A stretch of 7,825 nt of DNA from Gammaproteobacteria bacterium (GTDB taxonomy: Bacteria > Pseudomonadota > Gammaproteobacteria > Chromatiales > Chromatiaceae), in the NCBI GenBank assembly GCA_015231665.1, contig JADGBD010000063.1:1359-9183 (forward strand), in the 5' to 3' direction. Positions 1 to 5,510 of the stretch are shown here, in pieces. How positions within the stretch are numbered: the stretch's first letter is position 1; each line of letters starts with the position of its first letter. A program made the translations under genes and the position numbers. Below the pieces are notes generated by a model. That model did not search any database. It was not told the origin of the DNA and saw only the letters and a program-made list of their open reading frames with translations.

Positions 1-2
1 AT

Positions 3-25
3 GGGCAGCATAAACTAGGCTGCCC
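3..25 (-). repeat. Inverted repeat after yiaV, possible terminator stem
   Basis: Perfect 7-base arms (GGGCAGC at 3-9, GCTGCCC at 19-25) flank a 9-base loop, about 47 bases past the yiaV stop. The GC-rich stem sits where a transcript ending after yiaV would need a terminator. The bases that would hold the U-tract lie beyond the left edge, so intrinsic termination cannot be confirmed. Confidence 0.35.
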
Positions 26-71
26 CAGTGAGGCTTATCATTTTGCGCCAACTGGTCGGTCGGCCAGAGGA

Positions 72-1019
72 TCAATGGAAGGGGTAGATGTAGTTCATCC
101 AGCCGGCCATCCGCAACAGCACCTTGCGCATGACCCCGACATGGCTGAAGTGGTCGGAATAGACCGCAGCCTGCCCGAACACACCCACGGGCACCAGCGA
201 AGCGTCGAAGCGGGGATCGGTCACGCGAATGGCCACCGCCACCCGCCCTGGGACTCGCTGCTGCGAATAGCGCAGCAGATCGGCCTGGGGACGGACCTGG
301 CCCTCGCCGATCACCGGGAACACCTGGGCCACCTCGCCCTTGAATACCTCTCCGGGCATGCCGTCGAGGGTCACCTCGGCCGCATAGCCCTTCTGCAACC
401 GCAACAGGCTGTTCTGACGGAACCAGCCGACGAACAGAGGTTCCTCCTGATGAACGAAGGTCAGCAGGGTGGCCAGGGGTAGCGCCATCATGCCCGGCCG
501 CAGGGCCAACTGGGTGACGTAGCCATCGGTCGGAGCACGCACGATGGTCTGTTCCAACTGGAAGGATGCATCGTCGATCTTGGCCTGCAGGTCCGCGACC
601 CGGGCTCGCGCTTGGTCCAGGCTGCGCTCGCTGGCGGACTGGGTCTGGAACAGGGTCTCGGCACGGGCGAGATCCTTCTGCGCGGCGTTGAGTTCTTCTT
701 TCAAACCGCTGAGCTTGTCCTCGAACGGTTTGGCGTCGAGCTTGAACAGGATGTCGCCCTTCTTCACCGCTTGGTTCGCCTGCACCGGCACTTCGACGAC
801 CCGTCCGCGCACCTCGGCGATGATCGGGGTGGTGACGTAGTACTGGCGCAGGGTTTCGCTGAAGGGATGGTTGTAGTTCATCAGCAGCATCAGGGCGCCG
901 ATGATGACAACACCGCCGAGCATCGCAGTGGGAACCGTCCACTTGTTCAGGGGTATCTTGAATGCCTTGAAGATGACAACGCAGAGCGCGACATAGGTCA
1001 TTATCAGCAGCAAATCCAT
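72..1019 (-). CDS. yiaV: HlyD/EmrA-type membrane fusion protein, YiaV ortholog
   Basis: A 315-residue inner-membrane protein of the HlyD/EmrA periplasmic adaptor family. Such proteins normally link an inner-membrane transporter to the outer envelope; the substrate and partner of YiaV are not known. Visible parts in order: hydrophobic segments at about 4-20 and 32-48, with NMNYNHP-type residues (LLMNYNHPF) after the second; a lipoyl-like half (VRGRVVEVPVQANQAVKKGD, about 70-89); a coiled-coil hairpin at about 98-157; the second lipoyl half (IVRAPTDGYVTQLALRPG, 159-176); and a beta-barrel domain. The C-terminal stretch from AVYSDHFSHV to the end is nearly identical to E. coli YiaV as I recall it. 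The hairpin is shorter: E. coli YiaV has about 378 residues. The start is 5 bases past the yiaW stop with only a weak Shine-Dalgarno, which suggests translational coupling. Family and ortholog are secure; transport function is inference. Confidence 0.9.
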   Translation of the reverse strand: MDLLLIMTYVALCVVIFKAFKIPLNKWTVPTAMLGGVVIIGALMLLMNYNHPFSETLRQYYVTTPIIAEVRGRVVEVPVQANQAVKKGDILFKLDAKPFEDKLSGLKEELNAAQKDLARAETLFQTQSASERSLDQARARVADLQAKIDDASFQLEQTIVRAPTDGYVTQLALRPGMMALPLATLLTFVHQEEPLFVGWFRQNSLLRLQKGYAAEVTLDGMPGEVFKGEVAQVFPVIGEGQVRPQADLLRYSQQRVPGRVAVAIRVTDPRFDASLVPVGVFGQAAVYSDHFSHVGVMRKVLLRMAGWMNYIYPFH

Positions 1020-1024
1020 GGCGC

Positions 1025-1411
1025 TTACTCGCTTGCTTGGGTCTGAGTGGTTTGGGCCGTGGCGGGCTTGTCCAGCGCGTTCAACCGCTCGGACAGTCGA
1101 TCGATGTCACTTCGCATTTCAGCCAAGGCCGTTTTTGTCTCTGAATCCGTACCAGCGACCTGGGGCTGGGCCTGCGTATCAAAACCCCAACCACGGTCCT
1201 CGCGATAGAGGGTGGCCCAAATCCAGAGGAAGGGCCAGATGGCATGCAGGGTAAACAGGCTGACCCAGCCGGCCACGTGCAAGGCATCCTGCTGCGGATG
1301 GTTACGGTGTTTGGCAATTTCGTAGGGAATGTCATGGATGGCGATGATGCCGTAGAAGATCACCACCGCCACCACCACGAGGATAAACAAAGCAAAGTAG
1401 TCAAGAAACAT
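1025..1411 (-). CDS. yiaW: DUF3302 inner-membrane protein, YiaW ortholog
   Basis: A 128-residue membrane protein of the DUF3302 family, function unknown. The first 76 residues closely match E. coli YiaW: an N-terminal membrane segment (about 5-25), the motif HDIPYEIAKHRNHP (26-39), and a second membrane segment containing HVAGWVSLFTLHAIWPFLWI (45-64) followed by WATLYREDRGWG. The tail is divergent and polar, with a short predicted coiled coil at about 91-114 (heptad-like LAEMRSDIDRLSERLNALD) and a Thr/Gln/Ala end. The frame stays open to 1450, but the ATG at 1409-1411 is chosen because GGAG lies a few bases upstream and the protein then begins MFLDYFAL as in E. coli. YiaW and YiaV form the same gene pair in enterobacteria, so the two probably work together in the inner membrane. 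Confidence 0.9.
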   Translation of the reverse strand: MFLDYFALFILVVVAVVIFYGIIAIHDIPYEIAKHRNHPQQDALHVAGWVSLFTLHAIWPFLWIWATLYREDRGWGFDTQAQPQVAGTDSETKTALAEMRSDIDRLSERLNALDKPATAQTTQTQASE

Positions 1412-1439
1412 AGGCTCTCCAAACGGCTGCAGAAGTGAC

Positions 1440-1462
1440 AGCCGGTGCACCCTGCCCCGGCT
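1440..1462. repeat. Short inverted repeat between ompA-like gene and yiaW
   Basis: Six-base arms AGCCGG (1440-1445) and CCGGCT (1457-1462) with an 11-base loop lie in the 60-base gap after the OmpA-like stop. There is no T-tract, so this is a weak hairpin at best and not a convincing terminator. Read-through into yiaW remains likely. Confidence 0.2.
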
Positions 1463-1471
1463 TGCCGCTGA

Positions 1472-2098
1472 CTACTGCCTGATCATGTCACTGGCACGTT
1501 TGACTTGGATGAGCACACGACGATTCTGCGAACGGCCTTCCTCGGTCTCATTATCGGCTATGGGTGCAGACTCCCCGGCGCCGATGGTGGTGATGATCGA
1601 GCCATCGATCCCCATGCCGACGAAATAGTCCTTCACCGCCTGGGCTCGGCGCATGGAGAGCTTTTGGTTGTACTGATCGGAGCCAACATTATCGGTATGG
1701 CCGGTGATGATGATGGCATCCGGCAGCACCTGGCCGCGGTATTCAGCGATCAAGCCACTCAGCGCCTCTTCAAATCCGGGCTTGAGGATGGCCTTATTGA
1801 AGTCGAAGAAGATGTCCGGAATCTTGACCTCGGCTATGCAGCCATAGACATCCACCTTGTTGCCCTTGGGGGTGCCGGGGCACTTGTCGTTGTTGTCATC
1901 CACGCCATCGCCATCCTCATCACGCAGGCAGAGGTTTTCGCTCCCGGAAACACTGTGTACGCACTCCCCGGTGCTGGTCATCGCCCTGCCATAGGTGCTG
2001 CGCACGGAACGCTCTTCCGCCTGAAGGTTGCTCAGGACCAAGGTCAGAACCAAGGCCGCTAGCCCCAGGCCCCGAGAATCAATAAATTTCTGCTGCAT
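1472..2098 (-). CDS. Exported OmpA-domain protein with TSP3 calcium motif
   Basis: A 208-residue exported protein that probably tethers the outer membrane or periplasm to peptidoglycan. The signal peptide is residues 1-27 (cut after NLQA). A short segment with GECVHS (45-50) recalls the STGECW-type element before the OmpA domain in many gammaproteobacterial OmpA proteins. DEDGDGVDDNNDKCPGTP (60-77) is a thrombospondin type 3 calcium-binding repeat. The OmpA_C domain fills about 92-200: FDFNKAILKPG, then GHTDNVG and LSMRRAQAV. Asp136 and Arg151 match the pair that holds diaminopimelate in OmpA homologs. There is no N-terminal beta-barrel, so it is not a porin. Cys46, 57, 73 and 87 could form disulfides. 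The frame is open to 2158, but the ATG at 2096-2098 has GGAG upstream and yields a clean signal peptide. The gap to the upstream gene is 99 bases, to yiaW 60 bases. Confidence 0.9.
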   Translation of the reverse strand: MQQKFIDSRGLGLAALVLTLVLSNLQAEERSVRSTYGRAMTSTGECVHSVSGSENLCLRDEDGDGVDDNNDKCPGTPKGNKVDVYGCIAEVKIPDIFFDFNKAILKPGFEEALSGLIAEYRGQVLPDAIIITGHTDNVGSDQYNQKLSMRRAQAVKDYFVGMGIDGSIITTIGAGESAPIADNETEEGRSQNRRVLIQVKRASDMIRQ

Positions 2099-2162
2099 GC
2101 GTAACTCCAGATGGATTGAAAAACTATTGGATGACAAATTAAGGGATAAACAGGGCAATTCA

Positions 2163-2180
2163 GCTAGCCAGCGGGCTAGC
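2163..2180 (-). repeat. 7-bp hairpin with 4-base loop after the 2198-2803 gene
   Basis: Perfect arms GCTAGCC (2163-2169) and GGCTAGC (2174-2180) enclose a 4-base loop, 17 bases past the stop of the upstream gene. On the transcribed strand the stem is followed by a moderately AT-rich stretch but no U-run, so it may be a weak terminator, attenuator or 3' stabilising stem. The AT-rich 2100-2160 segment could hold a promoter for the OmpA-like gene; I could not find a well-spaced -35/-10 pair. Confidence 0.35.
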
Positions 2181-2197
2181 CAGATGCGCCATTAGGG

Positions 2198-2803
2198 TCA
2201 GCGCGGCACCAGGCGAGCTGACTTGGCCTCCACGGCGATGAGGCGCATGGTGTCACCATCCTTGAGCTTGGTCAGGAGTGGTCTCAGGCGGGGCGTGTCC
2301 AGGGAAATCTCCTTGGGCTGCTGTCCGGGCAGACGGTAAATGACTGTTTTCTTGTAGGGGTCCACGCTGATGATGTCGATCAGGATGCCTATGGCCAGCC
2401 CACGCGCCTTGGCGACATTCTGGCCGGTACCGCTGGCCTCACCCTCCAGGGTGACGACATTGGCCTCGTCGTACTCCTTGGGGTCCACCAGATCAAAGCT
2501 ATTGCCCTTGTAATAGCTGACATCGACCATGTCACCAGGCTTCAATTTAGCCAACACCGAGGGGTCTTCGGGAATAATGGTTTTCATGCCATCCTGGGGA
2601 TGGATGAAGGTGACGTGGTGTCGGGCCTTGTCTATAGAGACAATCTTCACCGTCAACTCAACCAGGGTTTCCGTGCCAAGGCTCTCCGGCGGCGGCTTGA
2701 TCTGACTCTCGTAGCTGGGTCTCAAGTCGCTGTAATCGGAGGCGAGGACAGGGGTCGCAGCACTCATGCCTGCAACCAAGGCCAAAGCAATACATCTTTT
2801 CAT
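2198..2803 (-). CDS. Exported two-lobed protein of unknown function (paralog of 7250-7825)
   Basis: A 201-residue exported protein that I do not recognise. The signal peptide is about 1-21 (cut after TPVLA). After a polar linker come two similar lobes, about 48-98 and 139-197. Each begins with a strand ending in an I-x-S-[IV]-D turn (IVSIDKARHHVTFI; IISVDPYKKTVIYR), continues through a Pro-containing segment (DGMKTIIPED; PGQQPKEISLDTP), and ends in a Leu-x-Lys/Gly-Asp turn (AKLKPGDMVDVSYY; TKLKDGDTMRLIAV). This suggests an internal duplication of a small beta-barrel of the OB or CusF type; the fold is inference. The protein at the right edge has the same layout and the same KxGD...YY element, so the two are probably paralogs. 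The start codon has only a weak Shine-Dalgarno, but the signal peptide supports it. It probably acts in the periplasm. Confidence 0.8.
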   Translation of the reverse strand: MKRCIALALVAGMSAATPVLASDYSDLRPSYESQIKPPPESLGTETLVELTVKIVSIDKARHHVTFIHPQDGMKTIIPEDPSVLAKLKPGDMVDVSYYKGNSFDLVDPKEYDEANVVTLEGEASGTGQNVAKARGLAIGILIDIISVDPYKKTVIYRLPGQQPKEISLDTPRLRPLLTKLKDGDTMRLIAVEAKSARLVPR

Positions 2804-2832
2804 GCGTGGGTCATCCAGGTAATGGGTGAAAC

Positions 2833-3003
2833 TTAAAAGTGAGACTCAGGTTCTGAATAGGCGGCGCTGATGTTAAAGCATGGCTCGAGGGTGGACTTGA
2901 CATTTTGTGCCAAAATCAGCAAATGCCATCGGTTGGGTATAGCCTGAGCAAAGGGATTCCACTTATCTGGCACCCGAAATAGCTTATCCCCAATCAGGGC
3001 CAT
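2833..3003 (-). CDS. Possible 56-residue ORF in the intergenic gap
   Basis: A short open frame begins at the ATG at 3001-3003, with an AGGTGG-like Shine-Dalgarno ideally placed 5 bases upstream, and ends 29 bases before the start of the next gene. The product starts MALIGDKLFRV and has no signal peptide, membrane segment or family that I recognise. The frame also runs open upstream into the end of the hydrolase gene, which could be chance. The stretch is visibly less GC-rich than its neighbours, so it may be a real small gene, a remnant of a lost or imported element, or simply intergenic sequence. Confidence 0.25.
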   Translation of the reverse strand: MALIGDKLFRVPDKWNPFAQAIPNRWHLLILAQNVKSTLEPCFNISAAYSEPESHF

Positions 3004-3077
3004 GCAAACCACCTTTGTTTCTGCCAAATTCTTGCGGGCTTTCCCCTCGGTACCAAGACTAAAGCCATGGCTGCACC

Positions 3078-3905
3078 TCAGATTTCCAGGACCATGCCTT
3101 GGCGGGCCAGGCAGCAGGCGGGGAAGCGGGCCTGGCACTGGGCCTCGACCTCGCTGAGAAAGCTGTCATCGTGATCCGGGTCATGGTGGGTGATCACCAG
3201 TTGTTTGACCTCGGCCAGTTCGGCGACGCGGACGGCCTGCTCCCAGCTGCTGTGGCCCCAACCCTTGAAGCGCGGCAGTTCCTCCGGGGTGTACTGCCCC
3301 TCGTGGATCAGCAGGTCAGCGTTGCGCGCCAGTTCAACGATCTGGGGGTCAATCGATTCGCTGTGTTCAATGTCGGTGCAGTAGACCACCGATTTGCCGT
3401 TTCTGTCGTTGATCCGGTAGCTGTAGGCCCCGCCCGGGTGATTGTGCTTGACCGCGATGACTGAGCCTCGACCCACCTCAAACCGGGGCTCCTCCGTCTG
3501 AAAAAACTGAATATTGGCCCCCATGTCACCTAAGGAAACCGGGAAAAACTCGTTCTGCATCTGGGTGGCGAAGATGTCACGCAAACTCCTGCTGGAGTCT
3601 TCGCGGCCAAAGGCACTGATGGTGAAGCTGCGGCGGCTGTCGTAGGCCGGCAAAAAGAAGGGCAAGCCCTGGATGTGATCCCAATGAAAGTGGGAAAAGG
3701 CGAGAAAGCAGGGCCGACTGATGCCCAGGGTCTCATCCTGGATCAGACGCTTGCCCAATGCCCGGATACCGGTACCGGCATCGAGAATCACGGTCCGCTC
3801 CGGCCCTTCGAGACAGATGCAGGCCGTGTCGCCGCCAAACTGATTAAACTCCGCCCCGGTTACCGGGATCGAACCCCTCACACCATAGAAAGTCACGCGA
3901 CTCAT
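3078..3905 (-). CDS. MBL-fold metallo-hydrolase
   Basis: A 275-residue cytoplasmic hydrolase of the metallo-beta-lactamase superfamily, with no signal peptide. The N-terminus (FYGVRGSIPVTG, then FGGDTACICLEG) is typical of the branch related to PhnP, RNase Z and cyclic-nucleotide phosphodiesterases. The metal-site motifs are all present: HFHWDH at 72-77, His154 or His156 in KHNHPGG, Asp178 in YCTDIEH, His201 in LLIHEGQYT, His218 in GWGHSSWEQA, and His240/241 in ITHHDPDHDD. It should therefore bind two metal ions and be active, probably on a phosphodiester; the substrate cannot be read from the sequence. The frame is open to 3977, but the ATG at 3903-3905 has a strong purine-rich GGAGAGGAGAGG stretch upstream and gives the family's usual N-terminus. 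It is the only clearly cytoplasmic enzyme in this run of envelope genes, 56 bases after its upstream neighbour. Confidence 0.88.
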   Translation of the reverse strand: MSRVTFYGVRGSIPVTGAEFNQFGGDTACICLEGPERTVILDAGTGIRALGKRLIQDETLGISRPCFLAFSHFHWDHIQGLPFFLPAYDSRRSFTISAFGREDSSRSLRDIFATQMQNEFFPVSLGDMGANIQFFQTEEPRFEVGRGSVIAVKHNHPGGAYSYRINDRNGKSVVYCTDIEHSESIDPQIVELARNADLLIHEGQYTPEELPRFKGWGHSSWEQAVRVAELAEVKQLVITHHDPDHDDSFLSEVEAQCQARFPACCLARQGMVLEI

Positions 3906-3961
3906 CAACCTCTCCTCTCCAAATATCTGGTGACGGCTCAGCCTGGCTGGCCGCAGCCCCA

Positions 3962-4324
3962 TCAATAGAGCGCACATTCCTGCTGGAACCGCTCACTGAG
4001 GGCGGAACGCTGCAACGGCTTCCCCTTGAGCGCCTCGATCTGGCGCGACATTTGGTTACAACGCTCGCCCTTGTCCGGGTCAGGCCCGACCCCGGCCGAC
4101 AGCGGCTGGCCGTTCACCGCAGGGGTGGGGATTTTCGCAGCCGCTGCGGCTGGTGCCGCTGGAGCCTCCGAGGCGGTAAACAGGTCATTGAAATTCGTTC
4201 CCCCTGGGTTAAAGCCCCTGACATTGTCCGCCTGGTCCGCCGCGAAGGTCAGGCTCGCAGTTGACCCCAGCGCCAGCCAGAGCAAACCGGCTACCCAGGT
4301 CCTGCCCCATTGCCATTTGTTCAT
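3962..4324 (-). CDS. Small exported protein with Ala/Pro linker and Cys pair
   Basis: A 120-residue protein of unknown function. The signal peptide is about 1-28 (hydrophobic VAGLLWLALG, cut after LTFA). A Gly/Asn-rich piece (about 36-49) is followed by an Ala/Pro linker (about 51-71), then a polar helical C-terminus holding Cys89 and Cys117. These flank a helix-turn-helix-like stretch (MSRQIEALKGKPLQRSALSE), so a disulfide closing a small hairpin in the periplasm is plausible. The frame is open to 4381 through a TTG, with other ATGs at 4339 and 4369; the start at 4324 is preferred for its GGGGTG Shine-Dalgarno 5 bases upstream and compact signal peptide. It lies between the DUF2950 gene and the hydrolase gene, which is 56 bases downstream. 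I do not recognise a family. Confidence 0.72.
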   Translation of the reverse strand: MNKWQWGRTWVAGLLWLALGSTASLTFAADQADNVRGFNPGGTNFNDLFTASEAPAAPAAAAAKIPTPAVNGQPLSAGVGPDPDKGERCNQMSRQIEALKGKPLQRSALSERFQQECALY

Positions 4325-4377
4325 GTTCACCCCAATCATCGTTACTCTGATGCTCACTGCCAGGTTCATGCTTCCAC

Positions 4378-4485
4378 TCAAGTCGGCTCAGCCGAAGGTT
4401 TTTCCGTACCTGCCATGTCCAGCCAGGCTTGAAACAGCTTGTAGCCCAGGGCCAGGATGCCCCCTGTCTCGCTAATTTCATTCAT
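4378..4485 (-). CDS. Possible 35-residue microprotein
   Basis: A short frame from the ATG at 4483-4485 to a TGA at 4378-4380, in the 238-base gap between the DUF2950 gene and the small exported protein gene. The product has an acidic start, a central amphipathic stretch (ILALGYKLFQAWLDMAG) that could form one helix, and a polar Glu/Pro tail. A GGGGAAGGA sequence lies upstream, about 10 bases from the ATG, slightly far for an ideal ribosome site. Codons look like those of the neighbours. It fills the gap in the right orientation, but at this length chance cannot be excluded. Confidence 0.35.
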   Translation of the reverse strand: MNEISETGGILALGYKLFQAWLDMAGTEKPSAEPT

Positions 4486-4562
4486 GCTGTCAAAGTCCTT
4501 CCCCTATAGGAGATAAGTAGGCTGCTGAGGTTGCTCACTCCATGAGCGAAAATCCCTGGGTA

Positions 4563-5468
4563 TCAGAGACTAGGGTCCTCAACCGGATGCCAGCTGGAGT
4601 CCGGATCAAACACCTGCATGATCGCCGCCTGCGACAGGGTTTCTTCGCCCAGGTCCTTTTCGAAGATGATCCCGCGCTGGTTGACGATGAAGGTCTTCAC
4701 CCCAGACTTAGCGTAAGCCGCCGGGAAGGCAATCAGGGCAAAGCCCGCGCTCAGCCGACCGTCCTTGAGATAATCCTTGGCGCCACCGGGGGCGTTGGCA
4801 CCCTGGGCGGTGAGGATGCGGAAGAAGTAGCCGTAGTAGGGAATCCGCAGGTCATCCTCATTTTTTTTGTAGCCCATGGCCTCGGCCTCGGCCATGAAAG
4901 GCCCGAGCGGGCTTGGTTCCTCGCCCTCGGCCACCGGCCAGAACAGACCGTCGCGAGCCCCCTCACTGCTGGCAAATTTCAGCGCGTATGCCCCCTGACC
5001 TTGACCGCTGCGATATTCCTCCTGCGCCTGAATCGCCGCCCGCAGGGCCGCCAGGGCATGGAGTTCGTCGCGACCGATGTGACGGTTGATCATCTCTTCC
5101 TTGCCTGCCTCGGTATCGAAGCGCCAACCGGCTTCGGTCTTCACCAAGGGAATCGGCAAGGGCCAGTTGTCGTTGCCCAGCTCAAGGATTGCCGTGCTGC
5201 CGTCCATCATGTGAATGTTTCTGGCTTCCGCCAAAGCCTCGGCCAGCTTGCGCATACCCTCGGCCTCGGCCACGGGATCACCGCTGCCGAGTTCCTGATA
5301 GTTGTCACCCAGCACCGCCTTGAGTTTTTCCGGCACAGGATTGCCGACCATCTCGACAAAGGCATCCAGGGCCGCCTCGGGACTGGGGTAATGGCTTTGC
5401 GCCGCCTGCAGCGGCAGCGCCAAGGCACAGAGGACCACTGCCACCAGCGTCTTGTTATCGATTTTCAT
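4563..5468 (-). CDS. DUF2950 family exported protein
   Basis: A 301-residue exported protein of the DUF2950 family, whose function is unknown. The signal peptide is about 1-22 (cut after LPLQA). After YPSPEAALDAFVEM (27-40), a pattern usual at the start of these proteins, come a region ending GWRFDTEAGKEEMINRHIGR (114-133), a long helix (DELHALAALRAAIQAQEEY), and the conserved C-terminal half: PYYGYFFRILTAQG (210-223), GGAKDYLKDGRLSAGFALIA (228-247), the P-A-A-Y step and SGVKTFIVNQRGIIFEKDLG (255-274). Length and motifs fit a complete family member. The ATG at 5468 has GGAGAG upstream. The gene starts 42 bases after the DUF3300 stop, so the two are probably co-transcribed; this pair recurs in other bacteria. 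Periplasmic location is inferred from the signal peptide. Confidence 0.9.
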   Translation of the reverse strand: MKIDNKTLVAVVLCALALPLQAAQSHYPSPEAALDAFVEMVGNPVPEKLKAVLGDNYQELGSGDPVAEAEGMRKLAEALAEARNIHMMDGSTAILELGNDNWPLPIPLVKTEAGWRFDTEAGKEEMINRHIGRDELHALAALRAAIQAQEEYRSGQGQGAYALKFASSEGARDGLFWPVAEGEEPSPLGPFMAEAEAMGYKKNEDDLRIPYYGYFFRILTAQGANAPGGAKDYLKDGRLSAGFALIAFPAAYAKSGVKTFIVNQRGIIFEKDLGEETLSQAAIMQVFDPDSSWHPVEDPSL

Positions 5469-5510
5469 CTGTAGTGCTCTCCAAATCGTTATTGCCAGGT
5501 TTTGCGTGCA

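Noticed and set aside
75..482. 135-codon open frame on the plus strand opposite yiaV
   Set aside because: Shadow of a gene with end-to-end similarity to YiaV; His/Gly-rich product typical of antisense frames in GC-rich DNA.
1505..2062. 185-codon open frame on the plus strand opposite the OmpA-like gene
   Set aside because: The minus strand encodes unmistakable OmpA_C and TSP3 motifs; the plus-strand product is a shadow.
2897..2925. Plus-strand promoter suggested by a consensus TTGACA at 2897-2902
   Set aside because: No -10-like hexamer at 16-18 bases spacing, and no plus-strand gene follows.
2833..3138. Longer 101-codon version of the frame in the gap, starting inside the hydrolase gene
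   Set aside because: Its first third overlaps the conserved hydrolase end in another frame and is Pro/Gly/Arg-rich; only the part from 3003 has a plausible ribosome site.
4209..4481. 90-codon minus-strand frame starting at 4481
   Set aside because: It overlaps the signal peptide region of the small exported protein in another frame, and its ribosome site would be too far away. The 35-codon frame from 4485 uses the same upstream region better.
4533..4547. Inverted repeat GCTCA/TGAGC after DUF2950 as a terminator
   Set aside because: Only 5 base pairs and no T-tract on either strand.
4542..5474. 310-codon open frame on the plus strand opposite DUF2950
   Set aside because: Antisense shadow of a clear DUF2950 gene with signal peptide and ribosome site; its product resembles no family that I know.
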